Shown here: positions 14,987 to 19,995 of the stretch, in pieces
How positions within the stretch are numbered: the stretch's first letter is position 1
How the letters are laid out: every line of letters starts with the position of its first letter
Source: a virus
Reading direction: 5' to 3' (one strand)
DNA: 24,833 nt
Virus record (IMG/VR): IMGVR_UViG_3300030012_003100
Coordinates: 1-24,833 of that record
The notes under the pieces: model-generated
What the model was told of the DNA's origin: nothing
Databases searched by the model: none
What the model saw: only the letters and a program-made list of their open reading frames with translations
Made by a program: the position numbers and the translations under genes

Positions 14987-15690
14987 AAGTATTAGTTACA
15001 GGACATCTTGGTTTTATAGGAAGTCACGTTTACGAATATCTCCTATCACATGGACATGAGGTTGATGGATATGATATCCCATATGATTTGGGTGATTTTA
15101 AAACAAATAAAAAGTACGATGTAGTTATTCATCTTGCAGCAAATGCTGCGATACGTGAGGCAATTGAAAACCCTGATTTGTTTTGGGAAAATAATGTCGT
15201 AAAATCTAAACCTATATTTGATTATTGTAGAGATAATAATGTAAGATGTTTGTATGCAAGTTCTGCATCTGTATATGAATGGTGGATAAATGCTTATGCA
15301 ATATCTAAAAAGGTAAATGAAATACAAGCACCACCAAACAGTGTGGGTATGAGATTCTTTAATGTATGGGCAGAAAAGGTAAGTCGTTCTGATATGCTAT
15401 ATCGTATGTTAGAAGAAAAAACTGCAACTTATCTAACAAGACATAGAAGAGATTGGATTCATGTTAATGATGTTGTAACTGCTATTGCAACTTTGATCAC
15501 TAGCAGTTATAATGGAGTATTAGATGTTGGTACAGGAAATCCTGTATCAGTTATTGATCTTGCAACTAAAATGGGAATGGGTGACTTACCTATCAAAGAA
15601 GACACACCAGGCGAAAGAGATGTCACCTGTGCGAACATTTCACAATTAATGGAACTTGGTTGGGTTCCAACAATAAACATTCTTGATTGA
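14983..15690 (+). CDS. short NAD-dependent epimerase/dehydratase (SDR)
   Basis: A 235-residue protein, shorter than the usual 300-330. The Rossmann motif TGHLGFIG is at 6-13, HLAANAAIREA at 50-60, SSASVYEW holds the catalytic Ser, and YAISK at 105-109 is the YxxxK pair. Then come RFFNVW and a RDWIHVNDV substrate motif. The substrate domain is condensed but every catalytic element is present, so it looks streamlined rather than broken. It probably epimerises or reduces a nucleotide sugar for the neighbouring transferases. Confidence 0.82.
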   Translation: MKVLVTGHLGFIGSHVYEYLLSHGHEVDGYDIPYDLGDFKTNKKYDVVIHLAANAAIREAIENPDLFWENNVVKSKPIFDYCRDNNVRCLYASSASVYEWWINAYAISKKVNEIQAPPNSVGMRFFNVWAEKVSRSDMLYRMLEEKTATYLTRHRRDWIHVNDVVTAIATLITSSYNGVLDVGTGNPVSVIDLATKMGMGDLPIKEDTPGERDVTCANISQLMELGWVPTINILD

Positions 15691-15691
15691 T

Positions 15692-16489
15692 ATGAACAAA
15701 AACAGATCAGCATATAAACTCAAAGGATTGCCTCCAATTTATTATATTAATTTGGATGGTGAACCAGAGAGAAAAATTTACATGGAATCTCAACTTAAGT
15801 ATTGGGAGATAGAAAATTACGAGAGAATCTCTGGATATGATGGTAGAGAGGATGATTTGAGTGATATTATAAAAGGTAGATATCCAGATGGAATGTCCTC
15901 TGGTGAAATTGGATGCACTACGTCACATCTGAAAGCAATTAAACACTGGTATGAAACATCAGACACTCCTTATGCGATTATTGCAGAGGATGATCTTAAT
16001 TTTGAAACTGTCAAATCTTGGAATTTTACTTGGAAAGATTTTTATTCAAGGATACCTTATGATTGGGATGTAGTACAGATAGCAATCATATGCACAGGAA
16101 CATTATTTGCGGTATTACATAAAAGATTTGTAAACGATTTCTCTACAGCAGCATATTTAATTAATAGACATCATGCAGAGAAGTTGTTAAAGTTTCACGT
16201 ACATGGTGATAAGTACAAACTTGATCAAGGGATGAAACCTAGAGCAGTTGCAGATGATTTAATTTATAATTCTGGAAATACATATTCTATCCCTCTTTTA
16301 CTTTACAAATTGGAAATGGGATCATCAATACATCCAGATCATATAGAAATATTCCACAGACAGAATCATGAGGGTATTTTAAATTTTTGGCAACAGAATG
16401 GGATTAACTTTTCAATTGATACATTAATGAATTATGATCCGTATCTGGGTAGAGTAACCGATTCTCAACCACCGAATCAACCAACTTAG
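15692..16489 (+). CDS. GT25-family glycosyltransferase (LPS biosynthesis type)
   Basis: A 265-residue protein. YYINLDGEPERK at 17-28, ERISGYDGRED at 44-54, SSGEIGCTTSHLKAI at 69-83 and IIAEDD at 96-101 follow the order of motifs of GT25 enzymes, which add galactose and similar sugars to lipooligosaccharide cores. It supports a surface-glycan target. ATG 15692, one base after the previous stop, is preferred over an upstream TTG. It is the last gene of the glycan operon; a terminator follows within 40 bases. Confidence 0.88.
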   Translation: MNKNRSAYKLKGLPPIYYINLDGEPERKIYMESQLKYWEIENYERISGYDGREDDLSDIIKGRYPDGMSSGEIGCTTSHLKAIKHWYETSDTPYAIIAEDDLNFETVKSWNFTWKDFYSRIPYDWDVVQIAIICTGTLFAVLHKRFVNDFSTAAYLINRHHAEKLLKFHVHGDKYKLDQGMKPRAVADDLIYNSGNTYSIPLLLYKLEMGSSIHPDHIEIFHRQNHEGILNFWQQNGINFSIDTLMNYDPYLGRVTDSQPPNQPT

Positions 16490-16504
16490 ATTAGTTTATT
16501 TTAT

Positions 16505-16530
16505 GGGGACCATAAGGTCCCTTTAATTTT
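16505..16530 (+). terminator. intrinsic terminator closing the glycan operon
   Basis: GGGACC (16506-16511) / GGTCCC (16516-16521) with an ATAA loop, extended by a G-T pair and followed by TTTAATTTT. Confidence 0.8.
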
Positions 16531-16556
16531 GTTCGGATATCAGTATGTAAAGTTTC

Positions 16557-16585
16557 TTGACAAAATTTAACATTTTATATATAAT
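16557..16585 (+). promoter_or_regulatory. consensus sigma70 promoter of the hli array
   Basis: TTGACA (16557-16562), a 17-bp spacer and TATAAT (16580-16585). The predicted start near 16592 is about 18 bases before the first hli gene. Confidence 0.85.
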
Positions 16586-16609
16586 ATAGTTACATAACTT
16601 AATAATTCA

Positions 16610-16807
16610 ATGACTACAACAACTGAATCAGGTGGAAGACAAAACATGTTCCCTGCTGAAACTCGTCCATACATTGATGAAACAGTATCATATGAGGGAT
16701 ATCCTCAGAATGCTGAGAAGGTTAATGGTCGTTGGGCGATGATTGGTTTTGTTGCACTTATCGGTGCATACGCAACCACAGGACAAGTTATTCCAGGTAT
16801 TTTCTAA
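16610..16807 (+). CDS. hli: high-light-inducible protein (Hli), 1 of 5
   Basis: A 65-residue, one-helix chlorophyll-binding-type protein of the thylakoid membrane. Residues about 35-65 are the Hli core with AEKVNGRWAM (complete ExxNGRxAM) and a TTGQVIPGIF ending. Hli proteins protect photosystems and assembly intermediates, and cyanophage copies are thought to protect photosynthesis during infection. It has the longest N-terminal extension of the array. Its stop overlaps the next start (TAATG). Confidence 0.95.
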   Translation: MTTTTESGGRQNMFPAETRPYIDETVSYEGYPQNAEKVNGRWAMIGFVALIGAYATTGQVIPGIF

Positions 16808-16932
16808 TGGATCATTCACATCCATATTGGAAATACGCAGAGAAGGTTAATGGCCGTCTCGCAATGCTCGGTTTAATAATCGGCACAGTTAACTACGGAC
16901 TATTCGGTTCGATAGCACCAGGTTTCTTTTAA
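16807..16932 (+). CDS. hli: high-light-inducible protein (Hli), 2 of 5
   Basis: A 41-residue protein, almost only the membrane helix, with AEKVNGRLAM intact and an APGFF ending. The usual TTG...IPG turn is changed to LFGSIAPG. ATG 16807 overlaps the stop of copy 1, and the frame open upstream of it is a shadow. Confidence 0.9.
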   Translation: MDHSHPYWKYAEKVNGRLAMLGLIIGTVNYGLFGSIAPGFF

Positions 16933-16978
16933 AATGAAACTGATTTCACAATTCACAATTACAAAAAGGTACAAACTC

Positions 16979-17086
16979 ATGACACCAGAAGCAGAAAGAT
17001 TTAACGGTTGGGCAGCAATGCTTGGATTCGTAGCAGCAGTAGGTGCTTACGCAACAACAGGAAACATCATTCCAGGTATTTTCTAA
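16979..17086 (+). CDS. hli: high-light-inducible protein (Hli), 3 of 5
   Basis: A 35-residue minimal Hli. The core reads AERFNGWAAM, with Trp where the conserved Arg should be, and ends TTGNIIPGIF. ATG 16979 has AAAAAGG about 10 bases upstream; an in-frame ATG at 16934 would add 15 residues but lacks a ribosome-binding site. Copies 2 and 3 are separated by 46 bases, the only gap in the array. Confidence 0.88.
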   Translation: MTPEAERFNGWAAMLGFVAAVGAYATTGNIIPGIF

Positions 17087-17199
17087 TGTCAAACAAAGAC
17101 ATCTTCTTTAAGGCACAAGGTCGTGCAGCAATGATGGGATTCATCTTCTTATGTGGATCTTACATCTTAACAGGTCAACTCATTCCAGGTTTCGTATAA
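17086..17199 (+). CDS. hli: high-light-inducible protein (Hli), 4 of 5
   Basis: A 37-residue protein. The core FKAQGRAAMMGF keeps Arg but lacks the conserved Glu and has Gln in place of Asn, and it ends LTGQLIPGFV. It overlaps both neighbours by one base (TAATG). Confidence 0.88.
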   Translation: MSNKDIFFKAQGRAAMMGFIFLCGSYILTGQLIPGFV

Positions 17200-17372
17200 T
17201 GTTTGGAACAAGAGCACAAGACGTAGAGAACGTCTCACAACAGGTTAGAAAGCAACCTGAGAAGGAAAAGATTGTAGCAGAGCGTATCAACGGTCAGGCA
17301 GCAATTTTAGGATGCGTAGCACTTATCGGTGCATATGCAACAACAGGTCAAATTATTCCTGGTATATTCTAA
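17199..17372 (+). CDS. hli: high-light-inducible protein (Hli), 5 of 5
   Basis: A 57-residue protein with a charged N-terminal extension, then AERINGQAAI (Arg changed to Gln and Met to Ile) and TTGQIIPGIF. The ending is nearly the same as copies 1 and 3, which points to origin by duplication. Its stop overlaps the next small gene. Confidence 0.9.
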   Translation: MFGTRAQDVENVSQQVRKQPEKEKIVAERINGQAAILGCVALIGAYATTGQIIPGIF

Positions 17373-17464
17373 TGATTAAAAGAGTAAAGAGTGTCAGACC
17401 ATTTTTATATTTTCTTACCCTTTACTTTGTGGTAGGGTCCTGTATATCAGGAACTTGGGTCTAA
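17372..17464 (+). CDS. 30-residue hydrophobic peptide after the hli array
   Basis: A basic start (MIKRVKSVRP) followed by one hydrophobic helix (FLYFLTLYFVVG) and a short tail. It overlaps the last hli stop (TAATG), which is the main reason to accept it. It resembles no photosystem subunit that I can name. Confidence 0.5.
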   Translation: MIKRVKSVRPFLYFLTLYFVVGSCISGTWV

Positions 17465-17473
17465 ATTTTTTTT
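17396..17473 (+). terminator. possible branched terminator after the hli operon
   Basis: AGACC (17396-17400) pairs with GGTCT (17458-17462) around two inner hairpins, including TCCTG/CAGGA (17438-17452). A run of eight T starts at 17466. The outer stem is short, so this is tentative. Confidence 0.35.
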
Positions 17474-17527
17474 CACTCAAAACTTTACAAAACTAAATAA
17501 TTATTCGCAAACGTTTACAATAGGTGT

Positions 17528-17707
17528 ATGATAGAACTTCAACTAGTAGCAAATTCATTTCCAGTGTGGAAAGCAGTGCTCTGGGTATTTTACCCAATGA
17601 CAGTGCTTGTTGCTCTAGAGGTGTTCTTAAATTCAGTTAATGATGATGATGACGATGATGGAGGTGGTGGAGTAATGCAACCTGTATATTCAGGTGCAAG
17701 TGCTTGA
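17528..17707 (+). CDS. 59-residue membrane protein with poly-Asp tract
   Basis: One membrane segment (about 13-35, VWKAVLWVFYPMTVLVALEVF) is followed by six Asp, four Gly and a short C-terminal tail. The soluble tail is strongly acidic. The -35 of the next promoter overlaps its stop codon. It lies among hli and other tiny membrane genes, so a thylakoid or cytoplasmic-membrane location is likely. Function unknown. No clear promoter is seen just upstream. Confidence 0.65.
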   Translation: MIELQLVANSFPVWKAVLWVFYPMTVLVALEVFLNSVNDDDDDDGGGGVMQPVYSGASA

Positions 17708-17732
17708 CAGAGAGTAAAAATACCTATATAAT
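17704..17732 (+). promoter_or_regulatory. consensus sigma70 promoter for the micro-membrane-protein genes
   Basis: TTGACA (17704-17709, overlapping the preceding TGA stop), a 17-bp spacer and TATAAT (17727-17732). The predicted start is near 17740. Confidence 0.85.
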
Positions 17733-17750
17733 ATTAATAAGTATTTTTAC
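17714..17750. repeat. perfect 10-bp inverted repeat spanning the -10 box
   Basis: GTAAAAATAC (17714-17723) and GTATTTTTAC (17741-17750) are exact inverted copies with a 17-base spacer holding TATAAT. The arms flank the site of promoter melting and the start site, as an operator for a dimeric repressor would. Confidence 0.65.
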
Positions 17751-17755
17751 CTATC

Positions 17756-17836
17756 ATGTATCAAACAATTTTTATCTCTGGCATCGCTGCATATATTTTT
17801 CTTAACGATTCAATCCTACAATACGTTTATTCTTAA
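17756..17836 (+). CDS. 26-residue hydrophobic peptide
   Basis: It encodes 26 residues (MYQTIFISGIAAYIFLNDSI and six more), one short membrane helix. Its position 16 bases after a consensus promoter start supports it. No family recognised. Confidence 0.45.
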   Translation: MYQTIFISGIAAYIFLNDSILQYVYS

Positions 17837-17865
17837 ACACAAATAGCTGAGGAGCACAAGCATAA

Positions 17866-17967
17866 ATGACTCAATTTTTATTAAAGAACGCAGGTTACAT
17901 GTCTGTGTTTGAATTTATATTTTTCGTTGTAGTCGGTGTGACTGCAGGTTCATTGGGAATGATCTAA
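17866..17967 (+). CDS. 33-residue single-span membrane peptide
   Basis: One helix (VFEFIFFVVVGVTAGSLG). GAGGAG about 12 bases upstream is a good ribosome-binding site, and the stop overlaps the next start (TAATG). It is comparable in size and topology to small photosystem or cytochrome b6f subunits, but no match is recognised. Confidence 0.55.
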   Translation: MTQFLLKNAGYMSVFEFIFFVVVGVTAGSLGMI

Positions 17968-18083
17968 TGACTTATCATGATGTTATGGAAGTATACAAAC
18001 GTCCTATGTCGGTCAAGTATATTCCTTGGTTTTATACAGGTTCAATAATAATAATACCTTTAAGTATAGCAGGTTTAACATGA
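17967..18083 (+). CDS. 38-residue single-span membrane peptide
   Basis: A polar N-terminus (about 18 residues) and one helix (FYTGSIIIIPLSIAGL). It is coupled to both neighbours by TAATG and ATGA overlaps. The layout loosely recalls small photosystem subunits, but the haem- or pigment-binding histidine in the helix is absent. Function unknown. Confidence 0.55.
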   Translation: MTYHDVMEVYKRPMSVKYIPWFYTGSIIIIPLSIAGLT

Positions 18084-18346
18084 TTCCTTTATTATTAACA
18101 GCATCAAGTTTCTTAAACTTTGTCTTCTACATATATGCAATAGGATTTGTAGTTGCATTGGGTTTGGAACAGTTCGTGAAACAAACAGACAACCAAAGAA
18201 ATATCTTTATTGTGCAAACAAATAGAAGATATCTTTGGAGACAGGCATGGATTGTAAATGTTAATTGGTTTCTATGTAATGTAGGACTATACTTTTTTTC
18301 AAAGAACATGCAACCTGTAACAGACAATTTTTGGCAAGGTATGTAA
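18080..18346 (+). CDS. 88-residue two-span membrane protein
   Basis: Helices at about 4-29 and 56-72 are joined by a charged loop (EQFVKQTDNQRN). It starts at ATG 18080 overlapping the upstream TGA; the frame open before it is a shadow of the previous gene. It is the largest of this run of tiny membrane proteins. No family recognised. Confidence 0.6.
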   Translation: MIPLLLTASSFLNFVFYIYAIGFVVALGLEQFVKQTDNQRNIFIVQTNRRYLWRQAWIVNVNWFLCNVGLYFFSKNMQPVTDNFWQGM

Positions 18347-18347
18347 G

Positions 18348-18455
18348 ATGATTAGTTATTTGCATATATTTCAAATGGTCGGCATGATATTAGGAGGAAC
18401 CGCAATGGTGACTCTGTGTTGGATCACAATGATGTCATACATGATGGAAGAATAG
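18348..18455 (+). CDS. 35-residue methionine-rich membrane peptide
   Basis: One helix with eight Met in 35 residues and a -MMEE end. It starts one base after the previous stop and lies before a terminator, so it is probably the last gene of this unit. Function unknown. Confidence 0.5.
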   Translation: MISYLHIFQMVGMILGGTAMVTLCWITMMSYMMEE

Positions 18456-18493
18456 TAATGTTATAGTTCTAAAACATAATAATAACTTATCAG

Positions 18494-18532
18494 ACACTCT
18501 GTGCTTAAATATGTACAGAGTGTTTTATTTTT
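18494..18532 (+). terminator. intrinsic terminator ending the membrane-peptide operon
   Basis: A perfect 9-bp stem, ACACTCTGT (18494-18502) / ACAGAGTGT (18515-18523), has a 12-base loop and is followed by TTTTATTTTT. Confidence 0.85.
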
Positions 18533-18697
18533 ATGAACGGTAGACTAGACAAGGTTGCTATGACTAATAAACTCATGCAACTGAAAAGAGAGTTACACTA
18601 CAAATGCGAGATAGGCGAGAAGGGAGAATGGGAATGTAATGGTGCAAATGAGTACCTTAATAAGGTATTTGATGTCTTAGATGAATATTGGCAATAA
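18533..18697 (+). CDS. hypothetical 54-residue protein
   Basis: A charged helical protein with two Cys (YKCEIGEKGEWECN) and an EYLNKVFDVLDEYW ending. Its ATG abuts the T run of the terminator, so it needs either readthrough or a promoter hidden in the hairpin. I see no clear -10. No family recognised. Confidence 0.55.
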   Translation: MNGRLDKVAMTNKLMQLKRELHYKCEIGEKGEWECNGANEYLNKVFDVLDEYWQ

Positions 18698-18704
18698 CTG
18701 ACAT

Positions 18705-18738
18705 TTGACAACCTCATGGGATCATGTTATAATAAATA
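18705..18738 (+). promoter_or_regulatory. overlapping consensus sigma70 and T4-type late promoters
   Basis: TTGACA (18705-18710), a 17-bp spacer and TATAAT (18728-18733), with TG at 18725-18726 making an extended -10. The same bases run into AATAAATA (18731-18738), the NATAAATA late motif. Both polymerase forms could start transcription within a few bases of each other. Confidence 0.75.
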
Positions 18739-18740
18739 TC

Positions 18741-18840
18741 ATTACATAGAACGAAGGCCCGAAAGATCGTCCCCTGCGTAGAATGTAAAAATCTTTATGT
18801 CGAAAGATTTTCCATCCGCAGGATTTTTTGTCTGCGAGAT
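18741..18840 (+). promoter_or_regulatory. leader with mutually exclusive hairpins (attenuator or riboswitch-like)
   Basis: A 5' domain closes with TTACAT/ATGTAA (18742-18747/18783-18788), a symmetric AGA/AGA internal loop and ACG/CGT. CCTGCG (18773-18778) can pair with CGCAGG (18817-18822), just before ATTTTTT, giving a terminator with AAAATCTTT/AAAGATTTT (about 18788-18810) nested inside. The same 3' strand can instead pair with CTGCG(A)GAT (18832-18840). The forms compete, as in attenuators. No ligand can be assigned. Confidence 0.55.
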
Positions 18841-18852
18841 ACTTATAAAAAA

Positions 18853-19227
18853 ATGTTTACTAAATCAACAATCGCTGCAACAGCAGCATCTCCATTCCTA
18901 TTCGCTGGTGCAGCCTTTGCTGGTCCATACGTGAATGTCGAAGCAAATGGTTCATACCCTGATGGCACATACACATCTGGAAATATCGAACTCCAAGTTG
19001 GATACGAGGGAACAACTCCTAACGGAATCAACTGGTACGCATCTGTAGGTCCTACAGTTCAGCACACAGAAACTGCTGATGAGTTCGGTGATGTCGAAAT
19101 CGCTGGATACTTAGGTGGTGGTAAGTCACTAACAGAGAAAACATCTGTATACGGTGAAATCTATGGTGCTTCAAACAATGACGACGTTGATTGGGCAGGA
19201 AAAGCAGGTCTTAGATATGCTTTCTAA
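18853..19227 (+). CDS. secreted outer-membrane beta-barrel-like protein
   Basis: A 124-residue protein. Residues 1-23 look like a signal peptide with an alanine-rich core and an AFA cleavage site (mature start GPYV). The mature part has alternating hydrophobic/polar strands (YVNVEANGSY, NIELQVGYEG, INWYASVGPTVQ, KTSVYGEIYGAS) and ends GKAGLRYAF. A C-terminal strand ending in Phe is the BAM recognition signature of Gram-negative outer-membrane proteins. At about 100 mature residues it would be a small barrel of about eight strands. A role in the host envelope, such as receptor masking or superinfection exclusion, is inferred. It has the strongest promoter of the window, an attenuator-like leader and its own terminator. 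Confidence 0.75.
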   Translation: MFTKSTIAATAASPFLFAGAAFAGPYVNVEANGSYPDGTYTSGNIELQVGYEGTTPNGINWYASVGPTVQHTETADEFGDVEIAGYLGGGKSLTEKTSVYGEIYGASNNDDVDWAGKAGLRYAF

Positions 19228-19254
19228 CTAAATATCTTTAGTTCGAGATGGATC

Positions 19255-19283
19255 AGACCTCTGCATTGCAGGGGTCTTTTTTT
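19255..19283 (+). terminator. intrinsic terminator after the barrel gene
   Basis: AGACCTCTGC (19255-19264) / GCAGGGGTCT (19268-19277) form a 10-bp stem with one G-T pair and an ATT loop, followed by six more T. Confidence 0.88.
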
Positions 19284-19293
19284 ATGCTATAAT
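19266..19293 (+). promoter_or_regulatory. sigma70-like promoter nested in the terminator
   Basis: TATAAT (19288-19293) with extended TGC is 16 bp after TTGCAG (19266-19271), which is part of the terminator loop and stem. The predicted start near 19300 coincides with the next ATG, so the transcript may be leaderless. Confidence 0.55.
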
Positions 19294-19299
19294 GTTCTT

Positions 19300-19491
19300 A
19301 TGAAAAAACTATTACAAGTTATCACTCATCCTGTTACCTATTCCAACTTACTGATTATAGGTACATTAATATTGATAGAGTTCTTCCATACAAAGGCACA
19401 TTATAAAATGGAGGTAGATGTTCATGGATATTGTCATCAATATAATATTAAGAATCCAAACGCATTTGTTGACGATGAGGACGATTGGTAG
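19300..19491 (+). CDS. 63-residue single-span membrane protein
   Basis: One helix (about 14-28, YSNLLIIGTLILIEF), then a His-rich segment (HTKAHYK, HGYCHQY) and an acidic end (DDEDDW). The His/Cys-rich region could bind metal. It probably has a leaderless message (see the nested promoter). The -35 of the next promoter lies inside its 3' end. Confidence 0.6.
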   Translation: MKKLLQVITHPVTYSNLLIIGTLILIEFFHTKAHYKMEVDVHGYCHQYNIKNPNAFVDDEDDW

Positions 19492-19497
19492 TATAAT
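19469..19497 (+). promoter_or_regulatory. near-consensus sigma70 promoter inside the preceding gene
   Basis: TTGACG (19469-19474), a 17-bp spacer and TATAAT (19492-19497), just after the TAG stop. The predicted start near 19504 is 14 bases before the next ATG. Confidence 0.75.
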
Positions 19498-19517
19498 AGA
19501 ATCATTGACCTAATACT

Positions 19518-19688
19518 ATGACTGATTATACAGAAGAAAAAATGAACCTCAGAAGAGATGTTCTTAAAATTCTGCTTAAAAAATTTAATGATAACAGGTC
19601 AATCTATGAATGTGCTGACGATTGGGTGAGTAAGCAGGTTACAACCTCTGGACTCGTTAAATACTATGAAGCATACTATGATAAATAA
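19518..19688 (+). CDS. hypothetical 56-residue protein
   Basis: A charged helical protein (MNLRRDVLKILLKKF) with a CADDWV segment and a tyrosine-rich end (KYYEAYYDK). It is the only gene directly behind the promoter at 19469-19497. No family recognised. Confidence 0.6.
   Translation: MTDYTEEKMNLRRDVLKILLKKFNDNRSIYECADDWVSKQVTTSGLVKYYEAYYDK
19680..19687 (+). promoter_or_regulatory. T4-type late promoter GATAAATA
   Basis: GATAAATA matches NATAAATA and overlaps the stop of the preceding gene. A start near 19697 would lie 12 bases before the ATG at 19709, making the next three genes late. Confidence 0.55.
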
Positions 19689-19708
19689 ATTGCTATTTAA
19701 ATAAAAAC

Positions 19709-19954
19709 ATGTTACAAAAAATTGTAAATGGAATCGCTATCGCTAGTGGGGTTGTATCTCTCACCGTTGTTGGTACTATCGGTTTTGTATATATCAATAA
19801 AGATGCTATTATTGATAAAATTAAAACCGAAGCACTAAAATCTGTAGGTGGTGCAGCACTTGGTGGAATTGGTGCAGATCTTGTTCCATCATTACCATCA
19901 CCTGCAACACCAGAATCAGGTGGCCAGGGAGGTTTATCTTTACCAAGTTTCTAA
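19709..19954 (+). CDS. 81-residue membrane-anchored protein, probably late
   Basis: An N-terminal helix (about 8-28, IAIASGVVSLTVVGTIGFVYI) acts as a signal or membrane anchor. A glycine-rich SVGGAALGGIGADLV motif and a Pro/Ser/Gly tail (PSLPSPATPE) follow. It is placed after a late promoter and before two other membrane proteins, so a virion or lysis role is possible. No family recognised. Confidence 0.65.
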   Translation: MLQKIVNGIAIASGVVSLTVVGTIGFVYINKDAIIDKIKTEALKSVGGAALGGIGADLVPSLPSPATPESGGQGGLSLPSF

Positions 19955-19965
19955 AAAAAATCTAG

Positions 19966-19986
19966 GTGTCTATATATGTTAGACAC
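19966..19986. other. 7-bp hairpin between late genes
   Basis: GTGTCTA (19966-19972) / TAGACAC (19980-19986) with a run of eight A upstream. On the minus strand this reads as a hairpin plus T run, a minus-strand terminator shape, though no minus-strand gene is nearby. Confidence 0.35.
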
Positions 19987-19995
19987 TCTGGATTC

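Noticed and set aside
14983-15690. Truncated pseudogene of an epimerase
   Set aside because: The protein is short, but the Rossmann motif, Ser, YxxxK and substrate motif are intact and the gene is coupled at its 5' end.
16732-16806. N-terminal extensions of hli copies 2, 4 and 5
   Set aside because: Upstream codons are out-of-frame readings of the preceding hli gene. The TAATG overlap gives short Hli proteins of normal layout.
17640-17670. GAT/GAC microsatellite as a recombination or regulatory repeat
   Set aside because: It encodes the poly-Asp run of a plausible gene and is too short and imperfect to call separately.
17967-18083. Cytochrome b559 alpha-type (PsbE) fragment
   Set aside because: Only vague similarity around the membrane helix; the haem-ligating histidine is missing, so I left the function open.
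18741-18790. Glutamine (glnA/downstream-peptide) riboswitch, common in cyanobacteria and marine metagenomes
   Set aside because: The conserved CGUUCA...GGACGGAAGUAGG core, as I remember it, is not present on the plus strand.
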